Assembly: GCA_910585075.1 (NCBI GenBank)
Contig: CAJUED010000008.1
Span: forward strand, 51,658-115,657
Origin: an uncultured Lachnospiraceae bacterium
Lineage (GTDB): Bacteria; Bacillota; Clostridia; Lachnospirales; Lachnospiraceae
Length of the DNA: 64,000 nucleotides
Direction of reading: 5' to 3'
A program made the translations under genes and the position numbers. This document shows positions 42,946 to 51,219 of this stretch, one piece after another. The notes beneath the pieces were generated by a model. That model did not search any database. It saw nothing but the letters and a program-made list of their open reading frames with translations, and was not told the DNA's origin. Every line of letters starts with the position of its first letter. Within the stretch, counting starts at the first letter, position 1.

Positions 42946-43884
42946 ATGAATTTTATTGTATTGGATTTGGAGTGGAATCAAAGCAACACGGGCAAAGAAC
43001 CGGAGGTAAAGGAGATTCCCTTTGAGATTATTGATATCGGTGCGGTCAAATTGAATAAAGAAAGGACAGTGACAGGCACTTATAATCAATTAATAAAGCC
43101 AACTGTCTACCAGCATATGCATATGATTACCGGAAATCTCATCCATCTTCATATGGAAGATTTACAGACAGGAAAACCCTTCACGGAAGTCATGGATGAA
43201 TTTCTTTCCTGGTGCGGTGAGGATTATATTTTTTGTACATGGGGTCCCCTTGATTTGTATGAATTGCAGAGGAACATGCATTATTATGGAATGGAGCCGC
43301 TTAGCGATAAGCCCATTCAATTTTTGGATATACAGAAGCTGTTCAGTATCGCATACGAGGATAAGAAGTCAAGAAGAAGCCTGGAGTATGCCATAGATTA
43401 TCTGAAAATTGAAAAGGATGTTCCCTTTCACAGGGCGTACAGTGACGCTCATTATACAGCGGCAGTTTTAGCTCTGATAGAGGAAGGCGTCCTGGAAAAT
43501 TATTCTATTGATACCTATGTACTCCCGAAAACAAGGAAGGATGAGATTCATGTGATGTTCCATGATTACATGAAATATGTTTCCAGAGAATTTTCCGACA
43601 AACAACAGGCTATGGAAGACAGGGAGGTTATCAGTACAAAATGTTACCTGTGCCGCAGAAATATCCGAAAAAAAATCCGTTGGTTTTCGCCCAACGGAAA
43701 AAATTATTACAGTATTTCTCAATGTCCTGTTCACGGATACATGAAATCTAAAATAAGAATCCGTAAATCAAGAAACGATGGCGTTTATGTGGTCAAAACT
43801 TCCAAATTTATTTCAAGAGAAGATTACGATAAAATTCTCGAGAAGAAAGAACATAAAGGCCAAAAAGATCAAATAACGATTTAA
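42946..43884 (+). CDS. DEDDh 3'-5' exonuclease with C-terminal zinc-like motif
   Basis: A 312-residue protein. The exonuclease domain shows V-L-D-L-E-W (Asp7, Glu9), W-G-P-L-D (second Asp) and H-R-A-Y-S-D-A (His and last Asp), as in DnaQ/ERI-1-like enzymes. The C-terminus adds C-Y-L-C and C-P-V-H, a likely zinc-binding pair, in a basic context. ATG 42946 follows AAGGAG; the frame opens at 42904. Its 3' end overlaps the convergent carboxypeptidase gene by 4 bp. DNA or RNA substrate cannot be told. Confidence 0.82.
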   Translation: MNFIVLDLEWNQSNTGKEPEVKEIPFEIIDIGAVKLNKERTVTGTYNQLIKPTVYQHMHMITGNLIHLHMEDLQTGKPFTEVMDEFLSWCGEDYIFCTWGPLDLYELQRNMHYYGMEPLSDKPIQFLDIQKLFSIAYEDKKSRRSLEYAIDYLKIEKDVPFHRAYSDAHYTAAVLALIEEGVLENYSIDTYVLPKTRKDEIHVMFHDYMKYVSREFSDKQQAMEDREVISTKCYLCRRNIRKKIRWFSPNGKNYYSISQCPVHGYMKSKIRIRKSRNDGVYVVKTSKFISREDYDKILEKKEHKGQKDQITI

Positions 43885-45371
43885 AAATTAAAATCATCAA
43901 ATCCGGAGGATGGGAAACGAGGCCCGTCCTTCCTTCTTTTTCGGAATTTTCTTCTTTTGATGGTACGCCTGTTATAAAGAAAATTATGGTGATCAATAAT
44001 AGAGCGAATTACAAAAAATGCAATTAATAAAGCGGCAATAGCCAAAATAATGGCGAGAATGATTTTAATATTAACGATGATCACATTAGGTTCCGTTTCT
44101 TCTTCAACCCCATCCTCCGACACAGGTTCCGTAAAATCATAAGTGGCTGAAGTTTCCTGTGCAAGGTCTACGGTAGCTGTTCCTACATAAGCGCCGTGAT
44201 AGTAGTAATTGATAACAGCAACTTCATTTTCCTCATCAGTGTCATAGGAAATCTCCGAATCCAGTTCATCAAATACGATAGTTTTTGGCATAATCAGATA
44301 ACTGTCCTGATTCAGGGACAGGATAGGGCTGGAATTACCGAACACATCGCTTGAGGTATGGAAAAAATTGGAATTTCGTATGGAATAATTGGTTTCATTT
44401 TCCGCAACATTCACAACGGAAAAATTTGTAAAACCATAATCAAAAAGCTTTACGGTGTCATAAAATTGCTCGGGAGATTCCTCCTTCATGATGACACAGA
44501 TTAACTTCATGCCGTTTTGTTCCGCACAGGTTACCAGAGTCTGCCGGGCATCATCCGTATAACCGGTCTTGCCGCCTTTGATACCATCATAGGGAATTTC
44601 TCCGGTAATCAGTCTATGTTTATTCCTCTCGATAAAATCGTCCGGCTGTTTGTCGGTAGGTTCAAAATGGTGTGAAGATGTGTTTCCTATTTTGGAGAGC
44701 AGTTCATTTTGAAAAAATTCTCTTGCAATCAGAGCCAAATCATAGGCTGTAGTGTAATGATTGTCGTCATGTAAACCGTGGGCATTGACAAAATGAGTAT
44801 TTTTACAGCCAAGCTCCGCCGCCTTTTTATTCATGAGCTCCGCAAAATCATCCATTGTGCCCGCAATATGTTCCCCTACTGCGTTGGCCACTTCATTGGC
44901 GGAAGCAACCAGTATGCCATAAAGACATTCCTCCATTGGCATGGCCTGATTTTCATCAATTCCAATGTTGGAACCGCCCAGGCCAATACTGAAAACGGCA
45001 TCATGGGAGAAGGTAACCATTTCGTTTAAAGTACTGTTTTCAGCGGCAAGGATACAGGTCATTAATTTGGTAGTGCTGGCAGGATAGAGCTTTTCGTCCA
45101 TATTTTTGGCATAAAGAATAACGCCGGTATTGGCATCTATCAAAACAGCGGACTGGGCGCCAATGGCCGGACCGGCAGGCCAGTTTTCTATTTGGTTGGT
45201 TTGAATAGGGAGAGATTTGCGTTCTTCCGCATCTGCCAGAGCTTCTTCCGTGGATGCAGGGGCAGCATGAACCGAAAAACTGTCTCCCAGGAAAACGAAT
45301 AAAAATAAAAATGCGGATAGTATTCCGCACCCTATCCGTTTGAATCTATTGTAATGCGCATTGTAGTACAT
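43881..45371 (-). CDS. D-alanyl-D-alanine carboxypeptidase (PBP5/DacF type)
   Basis: A 496-residue penicillin-binding protein that trims the terminal D-Ala of peptidoglycan stem peptides. It has a signal peptide (to about A-A-P-A), S-T-T-K (SxxK), S-A-N (SxN) and K-T-G-Y active-site motifs in the right order, a beta-rich region, and a C-terminal membrane helix (I-I-L-A-I-I-L-A-I-A-A-L-L-I) with a basic cytosolic tail. ATG 45371 is chosen because an upstream ATG would overlap the GAAGGAG site. The true membrane helix instead of an amphipathic anchor is notable. Confidence 0.92.
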   Translation of the reverse strand: MYYNAHYNRFKRIGCGILSAFLFLFVFLGDSFSVHAAPASTEEALADAEERKSLPIQTNQIENWPAGPAIGAQSAVLIDANTGVILYAKNMDEKLYPASTTKLMTCILAAENSTLNEMVTFSHDAVFSIGLGGSNIGIDENQAMPMEECLYGILVASANEVANAVGEHIAGTMDDFAELMNKKAAELGCKNTHFVNAHGLHDDNHYTTAYDLALIAREFFQNELLSKIGNTSSHHFEPTDKQPDDFIERNKHRLITGEIPYDGIKGGKTGYTDDARQTLVTCAEQNGMKLICVIMKEESPEQFYDTVKLFDYGFTNFSVVNVAENETNYSIRNSNFFHTSSDVFGNSSPILSLNQDSYLIMPKTIVFDELDSEISYDTDEENEVAVINYYYHGAYVGTATVDLAQETSATYDFTEPVSEDGVEEETEPNVIIVNIKIILAIILAIAALLIAFFVIRSIIDHHNFLYNRRTIKRRKFRKRRKDGPRFPSSGFDDFNF

Positions 45372-45668
45372 ATGGTAAAACTCCTTCATGTTTTACAGTT
45401 TTAACCTGTTTCATTGACAAAATATACTTACAGAGCCTTTGTTGAAAGATGCAATTATTGAACTAACAGTTTAGCCCACACGATTCGCCGGTTTAGCTAA
45501 ACTGTTACGTTGCAATTACATTATTAGTTTACATTTTGAATATATACTTGACAAGCTTTTTTTGTTCAAATTTATTCTTCCATAACAGAAAAAAAAGGTG
45601 TACAATAAATGACTGAAAAAGAAGGAATCAAGCTAAAATGAATTGTAAAAGCTAAAGGAAACGTTTGT
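45372..45668. other. Intergenic gap with a 12-bp hairpin
   Basis: This 297-bp gap before trmB holds TAACAGTTTAGC (45464-45475) with its exact complement (45496-45507). A related hairpin lies at 59969-60006. No T-run follows. The remainder is AT-rich with no gene seen. Confidence 0.5.
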
Positions 45669-46307
45669 ATGAGACTTAAAAATATACCGGGCGCCAGGGA
45701 TATGGTAGCGGAAAGTTCCCTGGTAATTCACGAACCTGAGAAGACAAAAGGAAACTGGCAGGAAGTTTTTCAAAACAATCATCCCATTCGGATTGAAATA
45801 GGTATGGGAAAAGGAAAATTTATCCACGAAATGGCGGAAAGAAACCCTGATATCAATTATATAGGAATAGAAAAGTATTCAAGTGTTCTTTTGCGGGCAT
45901 TACAGAAGATGGAGGCGGCGCCGTTACCCAATCTTGTGTTTATCCGTATGGACGCGGAGGATATTGAGAAGGTTTTTGACAGGGAGGAAGTTGACAGAAT
46001 CTATCTAAACTTTTCCGACCCATGGCCCAAGGACAGACATGCCAAAAGACGTCTTACCTCCGGAGAGTTTTTGAAACGGTATGACCGGTTTTTAAAAAGG
46101 GATGGAGTAGTGGAGTTTAAGACGGACAACAGGGATTTGTTTGATTTTTCTCTTGGGGAGCTGGAAGGTGCCGGTTTTGAGGCATTACAAATTACGTACG
46201 ATCTGCACCAGGACGGCGAAATGTCTCAGGGGAATATTATGACAGAATATGAAGAACGGTTTTCCAACATGGGAAATCCTATTTGTAAATATATTGTTAA
46301 GAGATAG
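45669..46307 (+). CDS. trmB: tRNA (guanine-46-N7)-methyltransferase
   Basis: A 212-residue SAM enzyme that makes m7G46 in the tRNA variable loop. SAM motif I-E-I-G-M-G-K-G-K-F, Y-I-G-I-E-K, N-F-S-D-P-W-P-K-D-R-H-A-K-R-R-L and the C-terminal T-E-Y-E-E-R-F are diagnostic. The ribosome site AAAGGAAAC precedes the ATG. It is followed 65 bp later by trxA. Confidence 0.96.
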   Translation: MRLKNIPGARDMVAESSLVIHEPEKTKGNWQEVFQNNHPIRIEIGMGKGKFIHEMAERNPDINYIGIEKYSSVLLRALQKMEAAPLPNLVFIRMDAEDIEKVFDREEVDRIYLNFSDPWPKDRHAKRRLTSGEFLKRYDRFLKRDGVVEFKTDNRDLFDFSLGELEGAGFEALQITYDLHQDGEMSQGNIMTEYEERFSNMGNPICKYIVKR

Positions 46308-46372
46308 CTGTTTTTATTTTAAGAAAGCTGTAAAATGGTTAAACTATAAATAGATATGGAAAGGAGTAAATC

Positions 46373-46693
46373 ATGGAACTGAAAATTACGGACAGCAATT
46401 TTGAGGCAGAGGTTAAAGAAAGCAGCCTGCCGGTTTTGGTAGACTTTTATGCCGACTGGTGCGGCCCCTGTAAAATGATGGCGCCCCTGATCGCACAGTT
46501 GGCGGAAAGCTATGAGGGAAAATGCAAGGTTGGAAAATGTAATACGGATGAAAATCCGGGACTTTGCAGAGAGTTTAAGATTATGTCCATACCTACAATG
46601 ATATTTTTTAAGGATGGCAGAGCTGTGGAGACCGTGATAGGAGCGGTATCTAAAAGTGAATTGGAAGATAAAATGAAGCAGGTGTTGGCATAA
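46373..46693 (+). CDS. trxA: Thioredoxin
   Basis: A 106-residue disulfide reductase with the canonical W-C-G-P-C-K active site (Cys30, Cys33) and cis-Pro in S-I-P-T-M. GGAAAGGAG precedes the start. It ends 32 bp before the antiporter operon but is probably an independent housekeeping gene. Confidence 0.96.
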   Translation: MELKITDSNFEAEVKESSLPVLVDFYADWCGPCKMMAPLIAQLAESYEGKCKVGKCNTDENPGLCREFKIMSIPTMIFFKDGRAVETVIGAVSKSELEDKMKQVLA

Positions 46694-46725
46694 GCCTCAC
46701 CTGTTTCTATGTGCGGAGGTTTAAA

Positions 46726-47190
46726 ATGTATTTGATATTTTTTCTGATATGGATCATATTTAACGGACAACTTACATTGGAAATAGCTGCTTTTGGAGTG
46801 GTTATAGCAGGACTTATTTATTGGTTTATCTGCAAGTTTTTAAATTATAACCCAAAAACAGACAGGATTCTTTTTCGAAAACTGTTTCAACTGTTGCATT
46901 ACCTGTTCGTATTGATAATAGAAATCGTCAAGGCAAATTTTGTAGTTGTAAAAATGATTATGTCTTCCAAATATGATTTGGAGCCGGCCGTAGTACGGTT
47001 TCAGACAAGCCTGAAAAGCAAACCTGCAAGGATATTACTTGCCAATTCTATTACATTAACGCCGGGCACGATTACGGTGTCGCTGTCACAGGATGAATAT
47101 GTGGTACACTGCCTGGATAAAAGCCTTGCGGAGGGGATTGACAGGTCTGTGTTTGTGGAGCTTCTTGAAAAGATGGAAAGGATAGGGTGA
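46726..47190 (+). CDS. mrpE: Mrp-type antiporter subunit E
   Basis: A 154-residue membrane protein with N-terminal segments and N-S-I-T-L-T-P-G-T-I-T-V, the signature of MnhE/MrpE. It is the first gene of a ten-gene cation/proton antiporter operon. ATG 46726 follows GCGGAGG; the frame opens slightly upstream at a GTG inside that site. Its stop overlaps the mrpF start (TGATG), indicating translational coupling. Confidence 0.93.
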   Translation: MYLIFFLIWIIFNGQLTLEIAAFGVVIAGLIYWFICKFLNYNPKTDRILFRKLFQLLHYLFVLIIEIVKANFVVVKMIMSSKYDLEPAVVRFQTSLKSKPARILLANSITLTPGTITVSLSQDEYVVHCLDKSLAEGIDRSVFVELLEKMERIG

Positions 47191-47663
47191 TGATGCAGGT
47201 GAGTGAAAGTATAACAACTCTGGAAAGAGTTTATCACAGTATGTACATAGCAGTTTTAATTATTTTGGCTCTTATGCTGTTTGGATGTCTGATACGTGCG
47301 GTGAGAGGTCCCCGTATTGCGGATCGTCTTGTGGCTGTGAATATGATGGGAACTATGGTTATGGTTATCATTGCAGTGCTTTCCCTTTTATTAAAGCAGG
47401 GATATCTTATCGATATCTGCCTGATTTATGCTATGATCAGCTTTCTGGCGGTTATTGTCATTTCCAAGGTTTACCTGGGCGTATATGTGGAGAAGCAACT
47501 TATAGAGGAACAACCCATAGAGGGAAAAGCCATAGAGGAGCAGCTTATAGAAAAGCAACTCATAGAGAAGCAACTCATAGAAAAGAAACTCTGGGAAAAA
47601 CAGCCGGGGCAACAGAAGGATGAAAAGAGCCAGGAGGGAGGGGAATCTTATGGAAATTCTTGA
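47190..47663 (+). CDS. mrpF: Mrp-type antiporter subunit F with repeat tail
   Basis: The first about 100 residues have three membrane segments and R-G-P-R-I-A-D-R-L-V-A-V-N, the MrpF signature. The tail is extended by seven pentapeptide repeats of E-K-Q-L-I type (47490-47594) and a polar end, making it about 157 residues against a usual 90-100. The tail overlaps the start of mrpG by 14 bp. The repeat tail is likely cytosolic and helical; it may vary in length between strains. Confidence 0.9.
   Translation: MMQVSESITTLERVYHSMYIAVLIILALMLFGCLIRAVRGPRIADRLVAVNMMGTMVMVIIAVLSLLLKQGYLIDICLIYAMISFLAVIVISKVYLGVYVEKQLIEEQPIEGKAIEEQLIEKQLIEKQLIEKKLWEKQPGQQKDEKSQEGGESYGNS
47490..47594 (+). repeat. Coding 15-bp minisatellite in mrpF
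   Basis: Seven in-frame 15-bp units, such as GAGAAGCAACTCATA, encode repeated E-K-Q-L-I-like pentapeptides. Length changes of whole units would keep the reading frame. Confidence 0.92.
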
Positions 47664-48045
47664 GTGGATTAGATTAATCGTAGGAGGAGCGCTGCTTTTG
47701 AGCGGGCTAATTATATTTCTGGTAGAATTGTATGGAATTTTTCATTTTCGCTATGTGCTAAACAGGATGCATGCTGCTGCAACAGGAGATACCCTGGGCA
47801 TAAGCTGTTCTTTGATAGGTCTGATGATTTTTTCCGGATTAAACTTTACTACTTTTAAGATGATGTTGGTGGTTGTATTTTTATGGTTTGCATCTCCCGT
47901 TTCATCCCACCTTTTGTCAAGGCTGGAGGTTACGACCAACGAAAATCTGAAAAACTACTGTCAGGTTTATGATAGTCTTGGGGATTTGGAAAATGAGTTG
48001 AAGGAAGAAAGGGAGAAAGAAGTGACGGGGAGGGATGAAGTATGA
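47650..48045 (+). CDS. mrpG: Mrp-type antiporter subunit G
   Basis: A 131-residue protein with three membrane segments and the MrpG pattern R-M-H-A-A-A-T-G-D-T-L-G. ATG 47650 follows GAGGGGAATCTT; the frame opens upstream at 47620. It overlaps mrpF at its start and the next gene by 4 bp (ATGA) at its end. The C-terminal tail is acidic and Lys/Glu-rich. Confidence 0.92.
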   Translation: MEILEWIRLIVGGALLLSGLIIFLVELYGIFHFRYVLNRMHAAATGDTLGISCSLIGLMIFSGLNFTTFKMMLVVVFLWFASPVSSHLLSRLEVTTNENLKNYCQVYDSLGDLENELKEEREKEVTGRDEV

Positions 48046-48380
48046 CGCTGTTTCAATGTATACTTATGGGATTTTTGATTGTCTGCGCCATTTCGGTAAG
48101 CTTTTCCAAAAATTTGCTTAATTCCGTGCTGATTTATATGTCTTACAGCCTGGTTATGTCCATCATATGGGTCTGTTTACAGTCACCGGATCTTGCCATT
48201 ACAGAAGCGGCCGTAGGGGCGGGAGTTACCAGTATATTGTTTTTCTCCACCCTGAAAAAAATTCAGGCAATTCAGATAGAAAAAGATAAAGAAGACAAAG
48301 TTTCAGCGTTAAAAGCCCCAAAGCAGGAGACTTCTAAGATATCTGAAACCATAGGCAAGGAGGGGGAGGAGCATGAGTAA
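48042..48380 (+). CDS. MbhD-like subunit (DUF4040)
   Basis: A 112-residue protein with three membrane segments (S-V-L-I-Y-M-S-Y, S-P-D-L-A-I-T-E-A-A-V-G-A-G) typical of the MbhD/DUF4040 domain, which forms part of MrpA in Bacillus. Here it is a separate subunit, as in archaeal Mbh hydrogenases. The cytosolic tail is Lys/Glu-rich. It overlaps both neighbouring genes by a few bases. Confidence 0.88.
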   Translation: MTLFQCILMGFLIVCAISVSFSKNLLNSVLIYMSYSLVMSIIWVCLQSPDLAITEAAVGAGVTSILFFSTLKKIQAIQIEKDKEDKVSALKAPKQETSKISETIGKEGEEHE

Positions 48381-49335
48381 ATTAAAACCACAGGGAGAAT
48401 ACGAAAAGACAAGAGCATTCCGTTTTTTCAGATGGCTTTCCGGAAGTAAGGATCCGTATGTGGGCGAGGTGGAGATGCAGCCCCAGAAGGAGTTTGAAGT
48501 ACAGGAAACCACTATTTTGGAGCGCATGTTTGAGCAACAGATGGTACGGAACAAGGTATATGATGTAAAAAATAATAAGACCCTTACTATTTTTAATAAA
48601 ATCTATATTGCGGCGGCAATATTTTTCTGTATTGCCCTCACAGCGCTTTTGCTGGATACGGTTTCCTATCTTCCAAGAACGGGAAATTCCGCTAATCCGG
48701 ATAACAATGTAGTGTCCAAAAGATACATAGAACAGGGACTTCAGGAGACGGGAGCCCTTAATATTGTTACCGGTATGATCTTAACCTACAGAGCATTTGA
48801 TACCTTTGGGGAAACCAATGTGCTTTTTATAGCCACCTGCTGTGTTATGATTCTTCTTATGCTGGACGAGAAGCTGCTTAAGGAGAAGGAGGAAATGAGC
48901 GACAGGCGTTTTGAGCCGAAGGACGATACCATATTGCAGGGAACGGCCTTTGTGCTTTGTCCCTTTATCTTTATTTTTGGTATTTATGTGATTTTGAACG
49001 GGCAACTGTCCCCTGGCGGAGGATTTTCCGGCGGCGCAATTTTGGGGGCCGGACTGATTCTTTACACAAGCGCCTTTGGGTTTCATAAGACGCAGAGGTT
49101 TTTCAATGAGCTTATCTATAAAATCGCGAAGATAACGGCGCTTTGTATGTACGGTATTGTTGGTTCTTATTTTTACATCACGGGCGCTAACGGAATTGAA
49201 AACCATATACCTTTGGGTATACCAGGGCACATTTTAAGCGGCGGTATCATTCTTCCTATTGATATATGTGTGGGAGTGGAGGTAGCGTGCACTATGTATG
49301 CCTTTTATGCATTATTCAGGAGAGGGGGTCTGTAA
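48373..49335 (+). CDS. mrpB: MbhE-MnhB fusion antiporter subunit
   Basis: A 320-residue protein. A polar N-terminus is followed by one membrane segment and Q-E-T-G-A-L-N-I-V-T (MbhE-like), then an MnhB domain with S-P-G-G-G-F-S-G-G-A and G-I-P-G-H. In MrpA-type systems these domains lie at the MrpA C-terminus and in MrpB, so this is a joined version. The 70-residue N-terminal polar extension has no known counterpart to me. Confidence 0.85.
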   Translation: MSKLKPQGEYEKTRAFRFFRWLSGSKDPYVGEVEMQPQKEFEVQETTILERMFEQQMVRNKVYDVKNNKTLTIFNKIYIAAAIFFCIALTALLLDTVSYLPRTGNSANPDNNVVSKRYIEQGLQETGALNIVTGMILTYRAFDTFGETNVLFIATCCVMILLMLDEKLLKEKEEMSDRRFEPKDDTILQGTAFVLCPFIFIFGIYVILNGQLSPGGGFSGGAILGAGLILYTSAFGFHKTQRFFNELIYKIAKITALCMYGIVGSYFYITGANGIENHIPLGIPGHILSGGIILPIDICVGVEVACTMYAFYALFRRGGL

Positions 49336-49336
49336 A

Positions 49337-49711
49337 ATGGGTGCAAATCTTTTTTCCAATTACGGGGAAGCGGTTGCAATGATTCTATTTGGAATTGGCT
49401 TTGGAAACCTGCTTCTGCAAAGCAATTTGATCAAAAAAATTATCGGGCTGAATATTATGGATACGGCGATTTATCTGTTTCTGGCGGAAAAAGGCTACAT
49501 AGAGAACAGAGTGGCTCCGATTGTGGTAGACGGAGTCCAGAGCATGGAGGCTTATATCAATCCGATTCCAAGCGGTCTGGTTCTTACAGGTATTGTAGTA
49601 TCCGTATCGGTCAGCGCCCTTATGCTTTCGATTACCATCCGTCTGTATCAGCGTTATCATACACTGGATTTGGACGAGATTTCCATCAGACTGAAAAAGG
49701 AGGGGCTGTAA
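49337..49711 (+). CDS. mrpC: Mrp-type antiporter subunit C (NuoK-like)
   Basis: A 124-residue, three-segment protein of the NuoK/MnhC family: G-I-G-F-G-N-L-L-L-Q-S-N-L, then I-N-P-I-P-S-G-L-V-L-T-G-I-V-V-S, the MrpC signature. ATG 49337 follows GGAGAGGGGG. It ends directly before the first large antiporter gene. Confidence 0.92.
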   Translation: MGANLFSNYGEAVAMILFGIGFGNLLLQSNLIKKIIGLNIMDTAIYLFLAEKGYIENRVAPIVVDGVQSMEAYINPIPSGLVLTGIVVSVSVSALMLSITIRLYQRYHTLDLDEISIRLKKEGL

Positions 49712-51205
49712 ATGAATATTGTACGGAACTTTCCGGCGGTCTCTATCCTGCTGTGTCTGTTTGCCGGAATTATCAGCTCTGGTCTCAAGAAAAAGATGGC
49801 GGGATATGTAAATACGGTTTTGATTTCGATAGTCGGATTATTAAGCATAAGTACACTTTTTTATGTTTTAAGTACGGGAGAGGCTTTCGTCTATGTGATG
49901 GGTAAATTCCCGGCGCCCTGGGGAAACGAGATTCGGGCCGGGGTACTGGAAGCCTTTATGGCGCTGTTCTTCTGTATTATTATGCTGCTGTCACTGTTCG
50001 GAGGCAGGAAAAAGCTGACGGATGAGGTGGAGGAGGGCAAAACCTTTCTCTATTATGTGCTCATGGATTTATTGCTGGCGTCTTTGCTTGCACTGGTATA
50101 TACCAACGACCTGTTTACCGCTTATGTTTTTGTGGAGATTAATACCATTGCGGCCTGCGGCCTGATTATGATCAGACAGAACGGAAGAACCATTGAGGCG
50201 GCCGCCAGATACATGATTATGAGTCTTTTAGGCTCCGGTCTTTTGCTTATGGGACTTTGTATGCTGTATGATTTGACAGGACATCTTTTGATGAGCAACA
50301 TAAAAGAACAGGTGGCGTTTGTTTATGCGTCAGGAGAATACAGAATACCACTGTTGGTTACCATAGCCCTTTTGTCCGTAGGTCTTGCCATCAAAAGCGC
50401 GCTGTTTCCTTTTCATGCATGGCTCCCGGATGCTTATGGTTACTCAACGGTATCGTCGGCAGCAGTTTTGTCCAGTTTGGTTTCAAAGGGATATATCTTT
50501 CTATTAATTAAGATTATTTACAGAGTGATAGGATTTGAAATCTTTTATGAGAGCAGGATTGTGGATGCTCTGTTTGCCTTTGGCCTTATGGGTATGATTT
50601 TTGGCTCCATAAGCGCCATCAGGGAAAATGATATCAGGCGTATGATTGCCTTTTCCTCAGTGGCTCAGATTGGTTACATTTACATGGGTATTGGAATGGG
50701 AACCCAGGCAGGTATGGAAGCCAGTATTTTTCACATTCTTTCCCATGCTGCTACTAAGTCTCTGCTGTTTGTGGCGGCTATCGGACTTACGGACGTATCC
50801 GGCGGCAGCAGGCAGTTTATTGAGCTGACCGGTTCGGGATACAGAAATAAATGGGCCGGAGTAGCTTTTACGGTGGGTTCTCTGTCTATGGTGGGTGTTC
50901 CGCTGTTTTCAGGGTTTGTCAGTAAGCTGTTGTTTGCCCAGGCAGCCGTACAGAATGATATTAAAATGCTGCCCGCATTGATTGTACTTGGAATCAGTAC
51001 CATATTAAATGCAATTTACTTTATGAAGACAGTGATTCGTATTTATACACCGCTTGAAGACAGTAAATATGGCAGTATTACTTTTAAGAACATGAAGCTG
51101 TATGTGGCAGCGCTGGTCTGCTTTATCATTTTAAACGTGGCTTTGGGCGTCAGCTCCCAGCCAATTGTTGATCTGATTGGACAGGGCCTTGCCATGTTCT
51201 CTTAA
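49712..51205 (+). CDS. Antiporter-like subunit 1 (MrpD/NuoN type)
   Basis: A 497-residue, about 14-segment proton-translocating protein. Conserved elements are the TM5 Glu (F-V-E-I-N-T), TM7 Lys (I-K-S-A-L-F-P-F-H-A-W-L-P-D-A) and TM8 Lys (S-K-G-Y). It belongs to the family shared by MrpA, MrpD and NuoL/M/N, which move protons along charged residues in the membrane. Three further members follow in the same operon. Confidence 0.92.
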   Translation: MNIVRNFPAVSILLCLFAGIISSGLKKKMAGYVNTVLISIVGLLSISTLFYVLSTGEAFVYVMGKFPAPWGNEIRAGVLEAFMALFFCIIMLLSLFGGRKKLTDEVEEGKTFLYYVLMDLLLASLLALVYTNDLFTAYVFVEINTIAACGLIMIRQNGRTIEAAARYMIMSLLGSGLLLMGLCMLYDLTGHLLMSNIKEQVAFVYASGEYRIPLLVTIALLSVGLAIKSALFPFHAWLPDAYGYSTVSSAAVLSSLVSKGYIFLLIKIIYRVIGFEIFYESRIVDALFAFGLMGMIFGSISAIRENDIRRMIAFSSVAQIGYIYMGIGMGTQAGMEASIFHILSHAATKSLLFVAAIGLTDVSGGSRQFIELTGSGYRNKWAGVAFTVGSLSMVGVPLFSGFVSKLLFAQAAVQNDIKMLPALIVLGISTILNAIYFMKTVIRIYTPLEDSKYGSITFKNMKLYVAALVCFIILNVALGVSSQPIVDLIGQGLAMFS

Positions 51206-51219
51206 GGAGGTGCGCTTTA

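Noticed and set aside
47285..47623. Alternative frame across the mrpF repeat tail
   Set aside because: It stays open only because of the 15-bp repeats, has no ribosome site and overlaps a well-supported MrpF.
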